A stretch of 64,000 bases of DNA from Actinoplanes ianthinogenes (GCF_018324205.1 NZ_AP023356.1:9492501-9556500), one strand, 5' to 3'; positions 56,002 through 64,000 are shown, counted from the stretch's first letter. The notes: generated from the sequence alone by a model not told the origin. Translations and numbers: made by a program.

Positions 56002-57284
56002 GCCGCCTTGCCCAGGATCGGCAGCATCGCGGCGAACGCGTTCACCAGGCCGTATCCGGCCTCGTTCGGCCCGTATGAGAGCCGCTCCGCGGTGTCCTCC
56101 AACAGCTTCTTCACCACCATCGGCCGGATCCCCGGGTTCTGCTCGATCACCAGCGCGGCCACCGCGGCCACGTGCGGCGTCGCCATCGACGTGCCGTTGA
56201 ACGAGGCGAAGCCGCCGCCGAGCACCGACGAGACGATGTCCACGCCGGGACCGGCCAGGTCGGGCTTGGTGAGCCGGATCGGGCTGGCCGGCCCGACCCG
56301 CCCGCTGCCCGGGCCGATGCTGGAGAACGACGCCAGCTGCTTCGCCTTGTCAACGGCCCCCACGGTGATCACCCGGCGGGCCGCGCCGGGGTGCCGGATG
56401 TTCAGCTGCCCGGTGCCGGCCCCCGCGGTGCCCTCGTTACCGGCCGCGACCACCACGGTCACACCGAGCCGGGACGCGTTGTCGGCGGCCTGGCAGAGGA
56501 TGCAGTCGGCGTCGTTGCAGACCCAGCCGTGGAAGATCTCGCTCCAGCCCAGGCTCAGGCTGGCCACCTGCGCGTTGCGCCGGACCGCCTGCTCCAGACC
56601 GTCGATGACGCTGGCGGGCGTGCCCATCCCGGCCGCGGTCAGCACCTTGATGTTGATCAGGTCGGCCTGCCAGGCCACGCCCCGGTACACCGCGTCGTTG
56701 CTGGCGATCGTTCCGGCGCAGTGGGTGGCGTGGTCGCCGGGCACGGTGACCGGCTCGCCGGCCGTGCTGAACTCGTCGACCACCTTGCCGGACAGCGCCG
56801 GGTGGGTGCCGTCGATGCCGGTGTCGAGCACCGCGACCCGCACTCCGGAGCCGGCGGTCCGGAACTCCTCCCACGCCTCGCGGGCCTCGATCACCGCGAC
56901 GCTCTGGTCCATCGCGGTCACCTTGTCCAGCCGCTCCAGCCGGACCAGCTTCACCTCGTCGAGCTGGGCGACCTGCTCGATCTGCGCCGGGGTGAGCTCG
57001 GCGGTGACCGCGTTGGTCAGCGTGTGCCGCCGGGCGGACACGCCGAGCCCGTCGATCCGGTCGACGATCGGCTGCTGGCTGACCTGCGCTTGCAGTTGCA
57101 GCTGCTCCAGGCCGGCCGGGCCGCCGTGGCCCTCCGGCGCGGTCAGCGCCTCGTGGTGCGAGATGGTGACCTCGAACTTCTGCCCCTCGGTCACCTCGGT
57201 CGCGGCGAACCCGCGGACCCGGGCGCGGGCGGTCTCCGCGCCGATCGCCTCGACCAGCCGCGGCTCGAACTTGTCCATCGCCAT
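55998..57284 (-). CDS. Subtilisin-family (S8) protease without a visible signal peptide
   Basis: A 428-residue protein. The propeptide-like N-terminus spans about 25-125. The catalytic triad is Asp154 (VAVLDTGIDGTHP), His185 (GDHATHCAGTI) and Ser366 (FNGTSMATPHVAA), with the oxyanion Asn283 (VAAGNEG). An unusual cluster of three Cys (256, 261, 264 in VCNDADCILCQA) and Cys189 beside the active site could bind metal or respond to redox. The ATG at 57284 follows GAAAGGA and the N-terminus (MAMDKFEPRL) is hydrophilic, so the enzyme is predicted to be cytoplasmic or exported by another route. It is coupled to the propeptide-like gene and divergent from the papain-like gene. Confidence 0.88.
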   Translation of the reverse strand: MAMDKFEPRLVEAIGAETARARVRGFAATEVTEGQKFEVTISHHEALTAPEGHGGPAGLEQLQLQAQVSQQPIVDRIDGLGVSARRHTLTNAVTAELTPAQIEQVAQLDEVKLVRLERLDKVTAMDQSVAVIEAREAWEEFRTAGSGVRVAVLDTGIDGTHPALSGKVVDEFSTAGEPVTVPGDHATHCAGTIASNDAVYRGVAWQADLINIKVLTAAGMGTPASVIDGLEQAVRRNAQVASLSLGWSEIFHGWVCNDADCILCQAADNASRLGVTVVVAAGNEGTAGAGTGQLNIRHPGAARRVITVGAVDKAKQLASFSSIGPGSGRVGPASPIRLTKPDLAGPGVDIVSSVLGGGFASFNGTSMATPHVAAVAALVIEQNPGIRPMVVKKLLEDTAERLSYGPNEAGYGLVNAFAAMLPILGKAA

Positions 57285-57308
57285 AACGGTTGTCCTTTCC
57301 ACGCTTCG

Positions 57309-57432
57309 CCGGCAAGAGAGCGACGCAAGAGTGCGAGCACCACATGAGTGCGAGCACCGCAGGGGAGCAAGCGCCGCAGGAGAGCGAGCCGTCGCCAGCA
57401 AGAGAACGAGCTTTGCCAGGAAGAGAGCGACC
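57309..57432. repeat. Iteron-like array in the divergent promoter
   Basis: Seven degenerate units of GCAAGAGAGCGAGC type begin near 57312, 57325, 57342, 57359, 57376, 57397 and 57418. Spacings are mostly 17 bases, then 21. They fill the region between the subtilase and papain-like starts. Regular spacing near helical multiples suggests a protein-binding array. Confidence 0.6.
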
Positions 57433-57538
57433 GCCGTACCCCGCTGATACCTCGGGCGCTGTCGCTGATCCGGCAGCGCGACCGCCCACGATCGGCGATA
57501 GCCTCAGCACGCTCAGTGAGAACCTTGGAGGTTCCGAC

Positions 57539-58438
57539 ATGGACGCTCTGGCCGGCCGCCTGGCCGCCGAGACCGACATCCGTACCCTGCAAATGAGCCA
57601 GTACCTGGGATTTCTCGATCAGCCGCCGGACACCCCGGCGCACGGCCTGCAACCGGACGGCAAGTTCCACCTCGGCGACCTGCGGGTCGACGTCTCCGCC
57701 GGTGAGCCGCTCGGCGACGTCGGCTACCAGAACTGCGTGCCGGCCGCGATGGCCCTGCTCGCCCAGTCGTGGTACGCCGCCGCGAAAGAGCAGTACACGC
57801 CCACCCTGGAGGACACTCTCAAGATCTACGAGAAGATCTCGCCGTTCCACCGGGACGCGGCTCGCTCGCACGACCGCCACCAGAGCACGTCCGGACGCCG
57901 CAAGGCGCAGAACGACTTCGGCGCGAGCCTGCTGCTGGCCCTGAAACTGTGGGTGAACCAGGAGCGGCCGCTCGCCGGGCTGTTACCGGAGGCGCGCGCC
58001 TTCCTGGAGATCGAGCCGCGCAACCTGGACCAGATCCGCGAGGCGGTGCTGCGCTTCAGCGGCGTGCTGGTCGGCCTGGCGCTGCCACAGTCGATCAAGG
58101 ACGGCAAGGGCGTGCCGCGCGACGCCTGGTACGTGCCCGGGTACGGCCCGGTCTACGACGCCACGCCGGGCAGCCTGTCCAGCCACTGCGTCGCGGTGAC
58201 CGGTTTCTCGGCCCGCGAGTTCTTCTGCCTCAGCGCCGGGCGGGTGCGCCGGCTGTCGCCGGAGTTCCTGCTCACCTACGTGGAGGAGGCGTACACGGTG
58301 GTGCCGCCGTCCGCGCTGGACAGCAACCCGCCGCTGCGCGACCAGATCACCCAGGACCTGTTCGATCTGCGTACCTCGGACCGGCCCGACGCGATGCCGG
58401 CGTTCAACCACCGCTGGCGTGGCGGCAACATCATGTAG
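57539..58438 (+). CDS. Predicted papain-fold cysteine peptidase-like protein
   Basis: A 299-residue protein. VGYQNCVPAAMALLAQSW has the layout of a C1/C39-type nucleophile helix (Cys66 with an upstream Gln), and SLSSHCVAVTGF provides the His216 strand of that fold. LPQSIKDGKG and WYVPGYGPVYDATP lie between them. No signal peptide is seen. GGAGG precedes the ATG at 57539 by eight bases. A long in-frame extension upstream would run through the repeat array and has no coding character. Its position opposite a subtilase with its own propeptide-like partner suggests a joint role. Catalysis is inferred only. Confidence 0.62.
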   Translation: MDALAGRLAAETDIRTLQMSQYLGFLDQPPDTPAHGLQPDGKFHLGDLRVDVSAGEPLGDVGYQNCVPAAMALLAQSWYAAAKEQYTPTLEDTLKIYEKISPFHRDAARSHDRHQSTSGRRKAQNDFGASLLLALKLWVNQERPLAGLLPEARAFLEIEPRNLDQIREAVLRFSGVLVGLALPQSIKDGKGVPRDAWYVPGYGPVYDATPGSLSSHCVAVTGFSAREFFCLSAGRVRRLSPEFLLTYVEEAYTVVPPSALDSNPPLRDQITQDLFDLRTSDRPDAMPAFNHRWRGGNIM

Positions 58439-61370
58439 CCGGGCCGCGTCTGATCAGCGCGGCCTCCCACCGGTTCGCCGCCCCGAGCTTGGCCAGGATG
58501 TTGGAGACGTGCACGCTGACCGTCTTCTCCGCGATGTCCAGGCTCCGGGCGATCCGGCTGTTGGTGTAACCGAGCGCGATCAGGTCGAGGACCTGCGTCT
58601 CCCGCGGCGTCAGCCCCCAGTCCGGGCCGTGATCGCCGGCCGGTTCCGCGGAGGCCGGCGACACGAACAGGGACACCCCGGCCAGCGAGGCCATGGCGTC
58701 CAGCTCGTGGGTGAGCCGCCGGGCACCGAGCCCGGCGGCCAGCTGTGCGGCCGCGGTCAGCTCCCGGTGCATGGCCGCGGTCGCCCCGCGCCGCAGCAGG
58801 CAGGCCGCCAGCCGCAGCCGGGCCTGCGCCTCCGGGTACGGATGGCCCAGCTCCGCCCAGGTCTGCGCCACCTCGGTCCACGCCTCCTCCTGCGGCTCAC
58901 CCCGGATCCGCCGCAGCTCCGCCCCGGCCACCCGGTACAGCGCCTCGGCCACCGGCAGCGCCCGCCCACCGCTCGGCGCCCGCAACGCCGCCATGCTCGC
59001 GTCGGCCCGCTCGGCGAGCACGTTCGCCCAGGCCTGCCAGCGTTCCCGGGTGGCGTGCTTGGCCACCGCCTCGCCGGCCGCCTGGAGCCCGCACACCGCC
59101 AGCCGCAGCGCCGGGAACACCCCCTCGCCGTCGCCGAGTTTCGCCAGTCCCTCGTCGACCGCCCGCCGGGCGGCCCGCCAGTTCCCGTCGGCGATCTCCA
59201 GCGCCGCCAGCGCGGCGTACACGTGCCCGACGAAGTCCTGATCGGTCTTGCCCGCCGACCGCCCCATCACCCGGTCCAGAATGTCCCGTGCCGCGCCCCG
59301 CTCGTCCCGCGCCACGAACACCTCGGCCCGCACATATTGCAGGTACAACGGCAGGTCGTCGGCGGCCTCGTCGGGCAGCACCTCGCCGATCAGCTTCTCG
59401 ATCTCGTCCCACCGCCCGAGGTCGAGCAGGATGTCGGCGGCGTTGCCGACCAGCACGGTCCCGGTCGTCATCCGCATCCCGAATCCGGCCGCCAGGTCAC
59501 AGCCGCGCCGGGCCAGGGCCAGCCCCTCGTCGAGCCGGTTCAGCATCTGCAGGCAGTACGACAGATTCGTGTACGCCCGCAGGATGTTCTCCTTGCTGTC
59601 CGTGCTCTCCGCCAGCGCCAGCCCCTCCCACAGCTGCTCCACCCCGGCGTCCCGCTCCCCCAGCAGGAACCGCACGGTCCCGAGCGTGACCAGCAGATAC
59701 CCCCGCTCGACCGGCTCGGTGGCCACCTCCAGCGCGGCCGAGCCCTCCGCGAGCGCCTGCCGGTAGTGCCCGCTGAGCATCAGCACCCGCGCGAACGTCG
59801 CACCGGCCCGGGCCTGCAACGGCGACTGCGGCACCCCGTCGAGCAGGCCGATCGCGTTGCGGGCGGAGTCCACCGCGCCCGGCGTGTCGTGCGCCCGCCA
59901 GCGCAGCCGGGCCAGGTGCTCGTGCAGTGCGGCCAGCACCTGCGGATCGCCGTCGACGCCGACCACCTGGATCGCCTCGCCGGTCAGCTCGACCGCCCGC
60001 TGCGGGTCACCGGCGTAGTCGAGCACCTCGGCCGCCTCGTCCAGCAGCCGCGGATAGGTGGTCTGGCACAGCTTGAACGCGTCCGGGACCCGCCGCCACA
60101 GCTCCAGGACCCGGCCGTACTGGCGGCGGGCCTCGGCGTACGCGTGCACCAGCGCCGCCGACCGGGCCGCCCGCAGCGTCCAGAACAGCGCGTCGTCGTC
60201 CTTGCGGCCGTGGAACCAGTGGTGCGCCAGCTCGGCCTGCACGACCGGCGACGCGTCCGGGCCGGCCGACACCGACAGGGCGGCGGCCACCGCCCGGTGC
60301 AGCCCGGCCCGTTCCCCGGGCAGCAGGTCCTGATAGAACGTCTCCGCCGTCAGCGAATGCCGCAGCTGGTAACTGCCGTCGGTCGTACGGACGAGAACCT
60401 GCCTGGTCACCGCATCGCGCAGGCCGGACCGCAACGCCGGGCCCGGCAGGCCGCTCGCGGCCTCCAGCAGCGCCCCGGAGACCGGGCGGCCGGCGGCCGC
60501 GACCACGCCGACGATCTGCTGACCCTCTTCGGACAGTCCGTCGACACGCATCATCAGCAGGTCACGCAGGTGATCGGGGACGGGGCCGCCCGGGTTGCGC
60601 TGCTCGGCGGCGAGGATCTCCTGCGCCAGGAACGCGTTGCCGCCGGACCGCTCGTGCACCTTGGCGATGATCCGGTCGGAGACCGCGCCGCCCGACGCGC
60701 GCAGAAAGACGCCCAGCTCCACCCGGTCGAACCGGTTCAGCTCCAGGTAGGTGGTGGCCCGCCCGCGGATCAGCTCGCCGATGACCACCCGGTGCCGGGA
60801 GTCCTCGTCCAGCTCGTCGGTGCGGAACGTGCCGGCCAGCAGCACCGGGACGTGCCGCAGGTTACGGCTCAGGAACAGCAGCAGGTCCAGCGACGACGTG
60901 TCCGCCCAGTGCAGATCCTCCAGCAGCAGCACCAGCGGGCGCTGCGCGGCGAGCCGGCCGAGCAGTTCCAGGAACAGCGAGAACAGGTGCGCCCGGGCCA
61001 GCTGGCCGCCCTCGCGCGGCAGACCCGAATCGGTCAGCGCGGGGATCAGCGCGGAGAGCGCGGCCTGGTCGCCGCGGGCGCCCTCGACCAGCGCGTCGGC
61101 GCCCACCTCGGCCTCGACCGCGTGCATCGCGGCCAGCCACGGGCTGTAGGGCAGCTCGCCGGCCCCGACCGACACGCACGCACCCCGGGCGACCAGCAGG
61201 TCCTCCCCGGCGCACCGCGCTTCGAACTCGTCGAGCAGCCGCGTCTTGCCGACCCCGGCCTCCCCGGCGATCAGCACCGTTCGTGGATCACTGCGGGCGG
61301 CGTCGTCGAGGGCCTCGGCGAGCGCGGCCAGCTCTGCCGCGCGTCCCACGAAGCCTTTCCAGGCGGCCAT
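58431..61370 (-). CDS. Large AAA/STAND LuxR-family regulator
   Basis: A 979-residue protein. Walker A is GEAGVGKTRLLDEF near residue 36, and Walker B with LVLLLEDLHWAD is near 145. The arginine-sensor region GTFRTDELDEDSRHRVVIGE follows. A TPR-like middle spans about 400-880. The C-terminal LuxR helix-turn-helix is LTPRETQVLDLIALGYTNSR, IAEKTVSVHVSNILAKL. It is the third gene of a three-gene operon, 12 bp after the 419-residue regulator. It is convergent with the papain-like gene, overlapping by 8 bp. Confidence 0.9.
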   Translation of the reverse strand: MAAWKGFVGRAAELAALAEALDDAARSDPRTVLIAGEAGVGKTRLLDEFEARCAGEDLLVARGACVSVGAGELPYSPWLAAMHAVEAEVGADALVEGARGDQAALSALIPALTDSGLPREGGQLARAHLFSLFLELLGRLAAQRPLVLLLEDLHWADTSSLDLLLFLSRNLRHVPVLLAGTFRTDELDEDSRHRVVIGELIRGRATTYLELNRFDRVELGVFLRASGGAVSDRIIAKVHERSGGNAFLAQEILAAEQRNPGGPVPDHLRDLLMMRVDGLSEEGQQIVGVVAAAGRPVSGALLEAASGLPGPALRSGLRDAVTRQVLVRTTDGSYQLRHSLTAETFYQDLLPGERAGLHRAVAAALSVSAGPDASPVVQAELAHHWFHGRKDDDALFWTLRAARSAALVHAYAEARRQYGRVLELWRRVPDAFKLCQTTYPRLLDEAAEVLDYAGDPQRAVELTGEAIQVVGVDGDPQVLAALHEHLARLRWRAHDTPGAVDSARNAIGLLDGVPQSPLQARAGATFARVLMLSGHYRQALAEGSAALEVATEPVERGYLLVTLGTVRFLLGERDAGVEQLWEGLALAESTDSKENILRAYTNLSYCLQMLNRLDEGLALARRGCDLAAGFGMRMTTGTVLVGNAADILLDLGRWDEIEKLIGEVLPDEAADDLPLYLQYVRAEVFVARDERGAARDILDRVMGRSAGKTDQDFVGHVYAALAALEIADGNWRAARRAVDEGLAKLGDGEGVFPALRLAVCGLQAAGEAVAKHATRERWQAWANVLAERADASMAALRAPSGGRALPVAEALYRVAGAELRRIRGEPQEEAWTEVAQTWAELGHPYPEAQARLRLAACLLRRGATAAMHRELTAAAQLAAGLGARRLTHELDAMASLAGVSLFVSPASAEPAGDHGPDWGLTPRETQVLDLIALGYTNSRIARSLDIAEKTVSVHVSNILAKLGAANRWEAALIRRGPAT

Positions 61371-61382
61371 ACAGAGCAGTAT

Positions 61383-62642
61383 TTACTGCCCGGCCAGCTC
61401 CGGGAAGACGTGCGCGAGCTGCGCGCGGCTGGTGACACCCAGTTTGCGGAACACTTTTCCGAGATGGAACTCGACGGTCTTCGGGCTCAGGAACAGCCGC
61501 GCGGCGGCCTCCCGGGTGGACACTCCGGTCGCGACGACGCGTGCCACCTGGTACTCCGCCGGGGTCAGCCCGGTCGGCGCGCGCCCGGCCCGGGTCTCGT
61601 CGGTCCCGGTCAGCTCGCGTTCGGCCCGCTGCGCCCACGGCACCGCGCTGAGCCGGGTGAACCCGTCGCGCGCGGTCCGCAGCTGGTTGCGCGCCGCCCG
61701 GCGGTCACCGTCGCGGCGCAGCCGTTCCCCGTACGACAAGTGCACCCGCGCGTTGTCGAACGGCATCTCCATGCCGGTGTGCAGGCGGGCGGCCCTGCGG
61801 AAGCAGTCGTTCGCCCCGTCCCGGGTGGTCAGTCCGAGCACCCGCCAGGCGTTCGCGGCGATCGGCGCCGGCGCCGAGGCGGTCAGCCCGCGCAACGTGT
61901 ACAGGTCCTCCGCGCTGAGCTCCCGGTCCCGGATCAGCCGGCACTCCAGCAGGTCGGGAAGGAACTCCGCGGCGATCTCGGCGCTGCCGATCGGATCACC
62001 CGGATGACGCGAGGCGAGACCGGCGAGAAGCGCGAGACCGGCCCGCACCGGATCGTTCTCTTTCGGTACGCCCGGAGCCGTCTCGGACTCCCCCGGCCGC
62101 CCGTGCAGGATCATCAGCAGCAACCTGGTGTGGTGGGCCCGCGCCGCCACCTGGTCGTTCTCGGTCAGCTGCGCCAGGGCGAGGGCTTGTTCGGCCTCCC
62201 GGGACGCGGCGACGATGTTGCCGGCCCGGGCCAGCGCCCAGCTCCGCAACGCGAGAACGGCTGGCAGCCGCCAGATCACCCCGCCGGCCCAGAGCCGCCC
62301 GGCCGTCGCGGCCAGCTCCCGCTCCGCCGCCAGGAACCGGCCGTGCGCCATCTCCCGGCGTGCGGCCGCGACCGACTCGTCCACCCCGTCCTGTGCCCGG
62401 GGCATCGCCTCACCGGTCGCGGCCGCCCGGCGCAGCAGCTCCGCCGCCCGTCCCGGCTCCCCCGCGAGCTGCGCGTCGGCGGCCGCCAGGGTGAACAGCC
62501 GGCGCTTGCCCACCGGCGTCATCCCGGCGGCCATCTCCAGGGCGGTGGCCGCGGCGGCATGCCCGGTCGCGCCCCTGGCCAGAGCGGAGAGTTCCTCGAG
62601 GATCTCCACGGTCGGCCGCTCCGCCACCGCTGTCCCGGTCAT
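61383..62642 (-). CDS. TPR-like LuxR-family regulator lacking the ATPase domain
   Basis: A 419-residue protein. Residues 1-330 are helical TPR-like repeats, and the C-terminal HTH is LTPAEYQVARVVATGVSTRE, LFLSPKTVEFHLGKVFRKL. It looks like the second half of a LAL regulator without its AAA module, and sits next to a complete one. The ATG at 62642 overlaps the stop of the 82-residue gene (ATGA). The two regulators may form mixed complexes. Confidence 0.85.
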   Translation of the reverse strand: MTGTAVAERPTVEILEELSALARGATGHAAAATALEMAAGMTPVGKRRLFTLAAADAQLAGEPGRAAELLRRAAATGEAMPRAQDGVDESVAAARREMAHGRFLAAERELAATAGRLWAGGVIWRLPAVLALRSWALARAGNIVAASREAEQALALAQLTENDQVAARAHHTRLLLMILHGRPGESETAPGVPKENDPVRAGLALLAGLASRHPGDPIGSAEIAAEFLPDLLECRLIRDRELSAEDLYTLRGLTASAPAPIAANAWRVLGLTTRDGANDCFRRAARLHTGMEMPFDNARVHLSYGERLRRDGDRRAARNQLRTARDGFTRLSAVPWAQRAERELTGTDETRAGRAPTGLTPAEYQVARVVATGVSTREAAARLFLSPKTVEFHLGKVFRKLGVTSRAQLAHVFPELAGQ

Positions 62643-62887
62643 CGTGTGCCGCCGAAGTGTGCGCGGATCACCCGCCGGGCCCAGGCCATCCGGCGTATCG
62701 CGTACTCCGGCACCTCCCCGTAGGTGGCCGCGACCTCCGCCGCGCACCCGCGCGATCCGTGGCACGACCGCACCATCGCCCGGACCACCGCGTCCACCTG
62801 CTCCCGCCCCGGCCGCGAGCCCGTGGCCAGCGCACTCACGAAGAGCGCGTCGGTACGAGCCACGGTCAGCATCGTCGCGGACATCAT
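62639..62887 (-). CDS. Small hypothetical protein opening the LuxR operon
   Basis: An 82-residue protein with two adjacent ATG codons at the start. It contains EQVDAVVRAMVRSCHGSRG, CAAEVAATYGEVPEYAIRRM and a basic C-terminus, a compact helical pattern that I believe recurs upstream of regulators in related genomes. Two Cys lie in CHGSRGCAAE. It is coupled by ATGA to the regulator gene. No function known. Confidence 0.75.
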   Translation of the reverse strand: MMSATMLTVARTDALFVSALATGSRPGREQVDAVVRAMVRSCHGSRGCAAEVAATYGEVPEYAIRRMAWARRVIRAHFGGTR

Positions 62888-62947
62888 CTGCTCCCCCCAC
62901 CGTTCCCGGTTTCCACAAGCAGACTCGGCCGCGCGGCCGGTCGTACG

Positions 62948-63009
62948 TTAGGAAGGTCTTCCTACCCGCACCTCAGACACCTACCTAGGCCCCGGGCCGA
63001 CCTCCCTAA
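62948..63009. promoter_or_regulatory. Phased ACCTNCCTAR repeats upstream of the LuxR operon
   Basis: Three copies: TTAGGAAGGT (inverted, 62948-62957), ACCTACCTAG (62979-62988) and ACCTCCCTAA (63000-63009). Centres are 31 and 21 bp apart, close to three and two helical turns. The first is also half of a palindrome, TAGGAAG-GT-CTTCCTA (62949-62964). A regulatory array, perhaps for one of the LuxR proteins, is inferred. Confidence 0.55.
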
Positions 63010-63157
63010 GCCGTTCAGTCCCCCGGCGCCTCCGAACCGTTCCGAGCAGGCCGGGCCCATCGGGCTTCACCCGGCCGGCGACCAGCGCTGTCCCGACGGG
63101 GACGGTGACAGGGAGTCGATAGCGGATCGAGAGCGCTGACCGGAAGGATGGCCTGAA

Positions 63158-63196
63158 CCGGTCGGGGCCGACGCCCCAAGCTCTGGCCCCGACCGG
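63158..63196 (-). terminator. Second terminator-like hairpin downstream of the SDR gene
   Basis: A 12-bp perfect stem (63158-63169 with 63185-63196) with a 15-base loop. With the hairpin at 63222 it isolates the LuxR operon from the SDR transcript. Confidence 0.6.
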
Positions 63197-63221
63197 CCCT
63201 TTCCCGGGGAGGGGAAACGCT

Positions 63222-63248
63222 GACGGGCCCGTCGTGGGCGGGCCCGTC
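63222..63248 (-). terminator. Terminator of the SDR gene
   Basis: A 9-bp perfect stem GACGGGCCC/GGGCCCGTC with a nine-base loop, five bases beyond the SDR stop on the minus strand. Confidence 0.75.
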
Positions 63249-63253
63249 TCGCC

Positions 63254-64000
63254 CTACCGGCCGAGCACCGCGCCCCCGTTGAGCCCGATGATCTGCCCGG
63301 TCAGATAGCCGGCCTCCGGGGAGGCGAGGTAACCGACCGCCGCTGCCACGTCCGCCGGCGTACCGGCCCGGCCGACCAGCGTGTCGGCGACCTTGGTGGC
63401 CACGAACTCGGGCGTGTCCTGCCCGTGGAAGATCTCGGTGTCCTGGATGTAGCCGGGCGCCAGCACGTTCACCGTGATCCCGTCCGGACCGAGCTGGCGC
63501 GCCAGCCCGAACGCCCAGCCGTGCAGCCCGGCCTTAGCCGCGGCGTACGACCCGGCCGAGTGCGCGCCCGCGCCGCCCCGCTGGGCGGCGGCCGAGCTGA
63601 TCATGATGAGCCGCCCGCCCGGGCGGCGGAGCCGGTCGAGCAGCGCGTTCGTCAGGAGCACCGCGGTGATCAGGTTGGTGTCGAGATCGCGGCGCCAGGC
63701 GTCGGCCAGTCCCGCGAGCCCCTCCCGCGACGGCGGCGTCACGGTCGCCCCCGCGTTGTTCACCAGCACGTCGACCGGGCCGAGCCCGGCGATCTCGGCG
63801 GCCGCGCGCTCCACCTGGCCGGGATCGGTCAGGTCGGCGCTGACCGGGATGACGAGCGCCGGATCGATCTCCGCTGCGGCCTGCCGCAGCAGACCCGAGC
63901 GGCGCCCGATGATCACCACCCGGTGCCCGTCGCGGGCGAAGCCGGCGGCGATCGCGCGGCCGATGCCGGTCGCGCCGCCGGACACGACCGCGAGACGTGA
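63254..64000 (-). CDS. Short-chain dehydrogenase/reductase, 5' end outside the window
   Basis: At least 248 residues. VVSGGATGIGRAIAAGF is the classical TGxxxGxG cofactor motif, VNNAG follows, and the catalytic Ser is in IMISSAAAQRGG with YAAAK as the YxxxK pair. This is a FabG-like classical SDR. Arg in IGRRSGLL suggests NADP preference. The frame remains open to the right edge, so a few N-terminal residues are missing. Confidence 0.9.
   Translation of the reverse strand, partial: SRLAVVSGGATGIGRAIAAGFARDGHRVVIIGRRSGLLRQAAAEIDPALVIPVSADLTDPGQVERAAAEIAGLGPVDVLVNNAGATVTPPSREGLAGLADAWRRDLDTNLITAVLLTNALLDRLRRPGGRLIMISSAAAQRGGAGAHSAGSYAAAKAGLHGWAFGLARQLGPDGITVNVLAPGYIQDTEIFHGQDTPEFVATKVADTLVGRAGTPADVAAAVGYLASPEAGYLTGQIIGLNGGAVLGR

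Noticed and set aside
57290..57538. An 83-residue N-terminal extension of the papain-like protein
   Set aside because: It would run through the degenerate repeat array, while a good RBS precedes the ATG at 57539.
55726..58438. An antiphage defence system
   Set aside because: The proteases have no nearby sensor, nuclease or phage-linked gene; the module is reported only as an unexplained protease locus.

Overview
This is chromosomal DNA from a very high-GC actinomycete. I infer Micromonosporaceae, most like Actinoplanes, from codon third positions that are almost all G or C, many GTG/TTG starts, frequent leaderless promoters, large LuxR-type ATPase regulators, a mycobacterial IniA/IniC-like dynamin pair and abundant small regulators. 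The genus is an inference. I see no rRNA or tRNA genes, no CRISPR array and no complete insertion sequence.

Layout. 1-0.8 kb: the tail of a deazaflavin-type reductase and a lipoprotein. 0.9-3.0 kb: a patch with relaxed codon use and gene debris around an S66 LD-carboxypeptidase; it abuts a shortened small gene. 3.0-6.0 kb: two translationally coupled LuxR-type regulators. 6.2-9.9 kb: two dynamin-like GTPases followed by an extremely acidic Asp/His-rich protein. 10-18.6 kb: an MFS transporter with a GntR regulator, small enzymes, an RTX-like secreted protein, a frameshifted phosphoribosyltransferase, an SMR (Gdx/SugE) exporter, a PlsC acyltransferase and a MarR-GNAT fusion. 18.7-26.5 kb: a YCII/ECF-sigma pair (sigma gene frameshifted), MerR, a methyltransferase, an epimerase-like protein, a TSUP operon with a 30-residue membrane peptide, and a frameshifted endonuclease/phosphatase. 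26.8-35.5 kb: a large secreted Ig-like protein, the ohrR-ohr pair, a pentapeptide-repeat protein, a LysE exporter, a single-domain HD (p)ppGpp-hydrolase-like protein and a YbaB-like protein. 35.6-42 kb: an FAD dehydrogenase sharing twin operators with a TetR gene, then a three-gene NIS siderophore cluster. 42-55.6 kb: a serine hydrolase, a truncated methyltransferase, an NhaC antiporter, an erythromycin-esterase-like protein, gabT-gabD beside a LysR gene, a cis-prenyltransferase and an FAD monooxygenase/TetR pair. 55.7-58.4 kb: a subtilase without a visible signal peptide, a free-standing propeptide-like protein, and a divergent papain-fold-like protein across a repeat-filled promoter. 58.4-64 kb: a three-gene LuxR operon with a phased repeat in its promoter, then an SDR gene cut by the window edge.

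The most unusual material is (i) a CTAG-centred repeat that contains the stop codon of three unrelated minus-strand genes, (ii) a T-run plus GTACGC word that recurs far more often than expected in such GC-rich DNA, (iii) the subtilase/propeptide/cysteine-peptidase module with its iteron-like promoter, and (iv) the dynamin operon with a lysine-free third protein. Three genes (about 14.61, 20.23 and 26.43 kb) read as intact only if a single-base indel is allowed; these may be pseudogenes or residual assembly errors.
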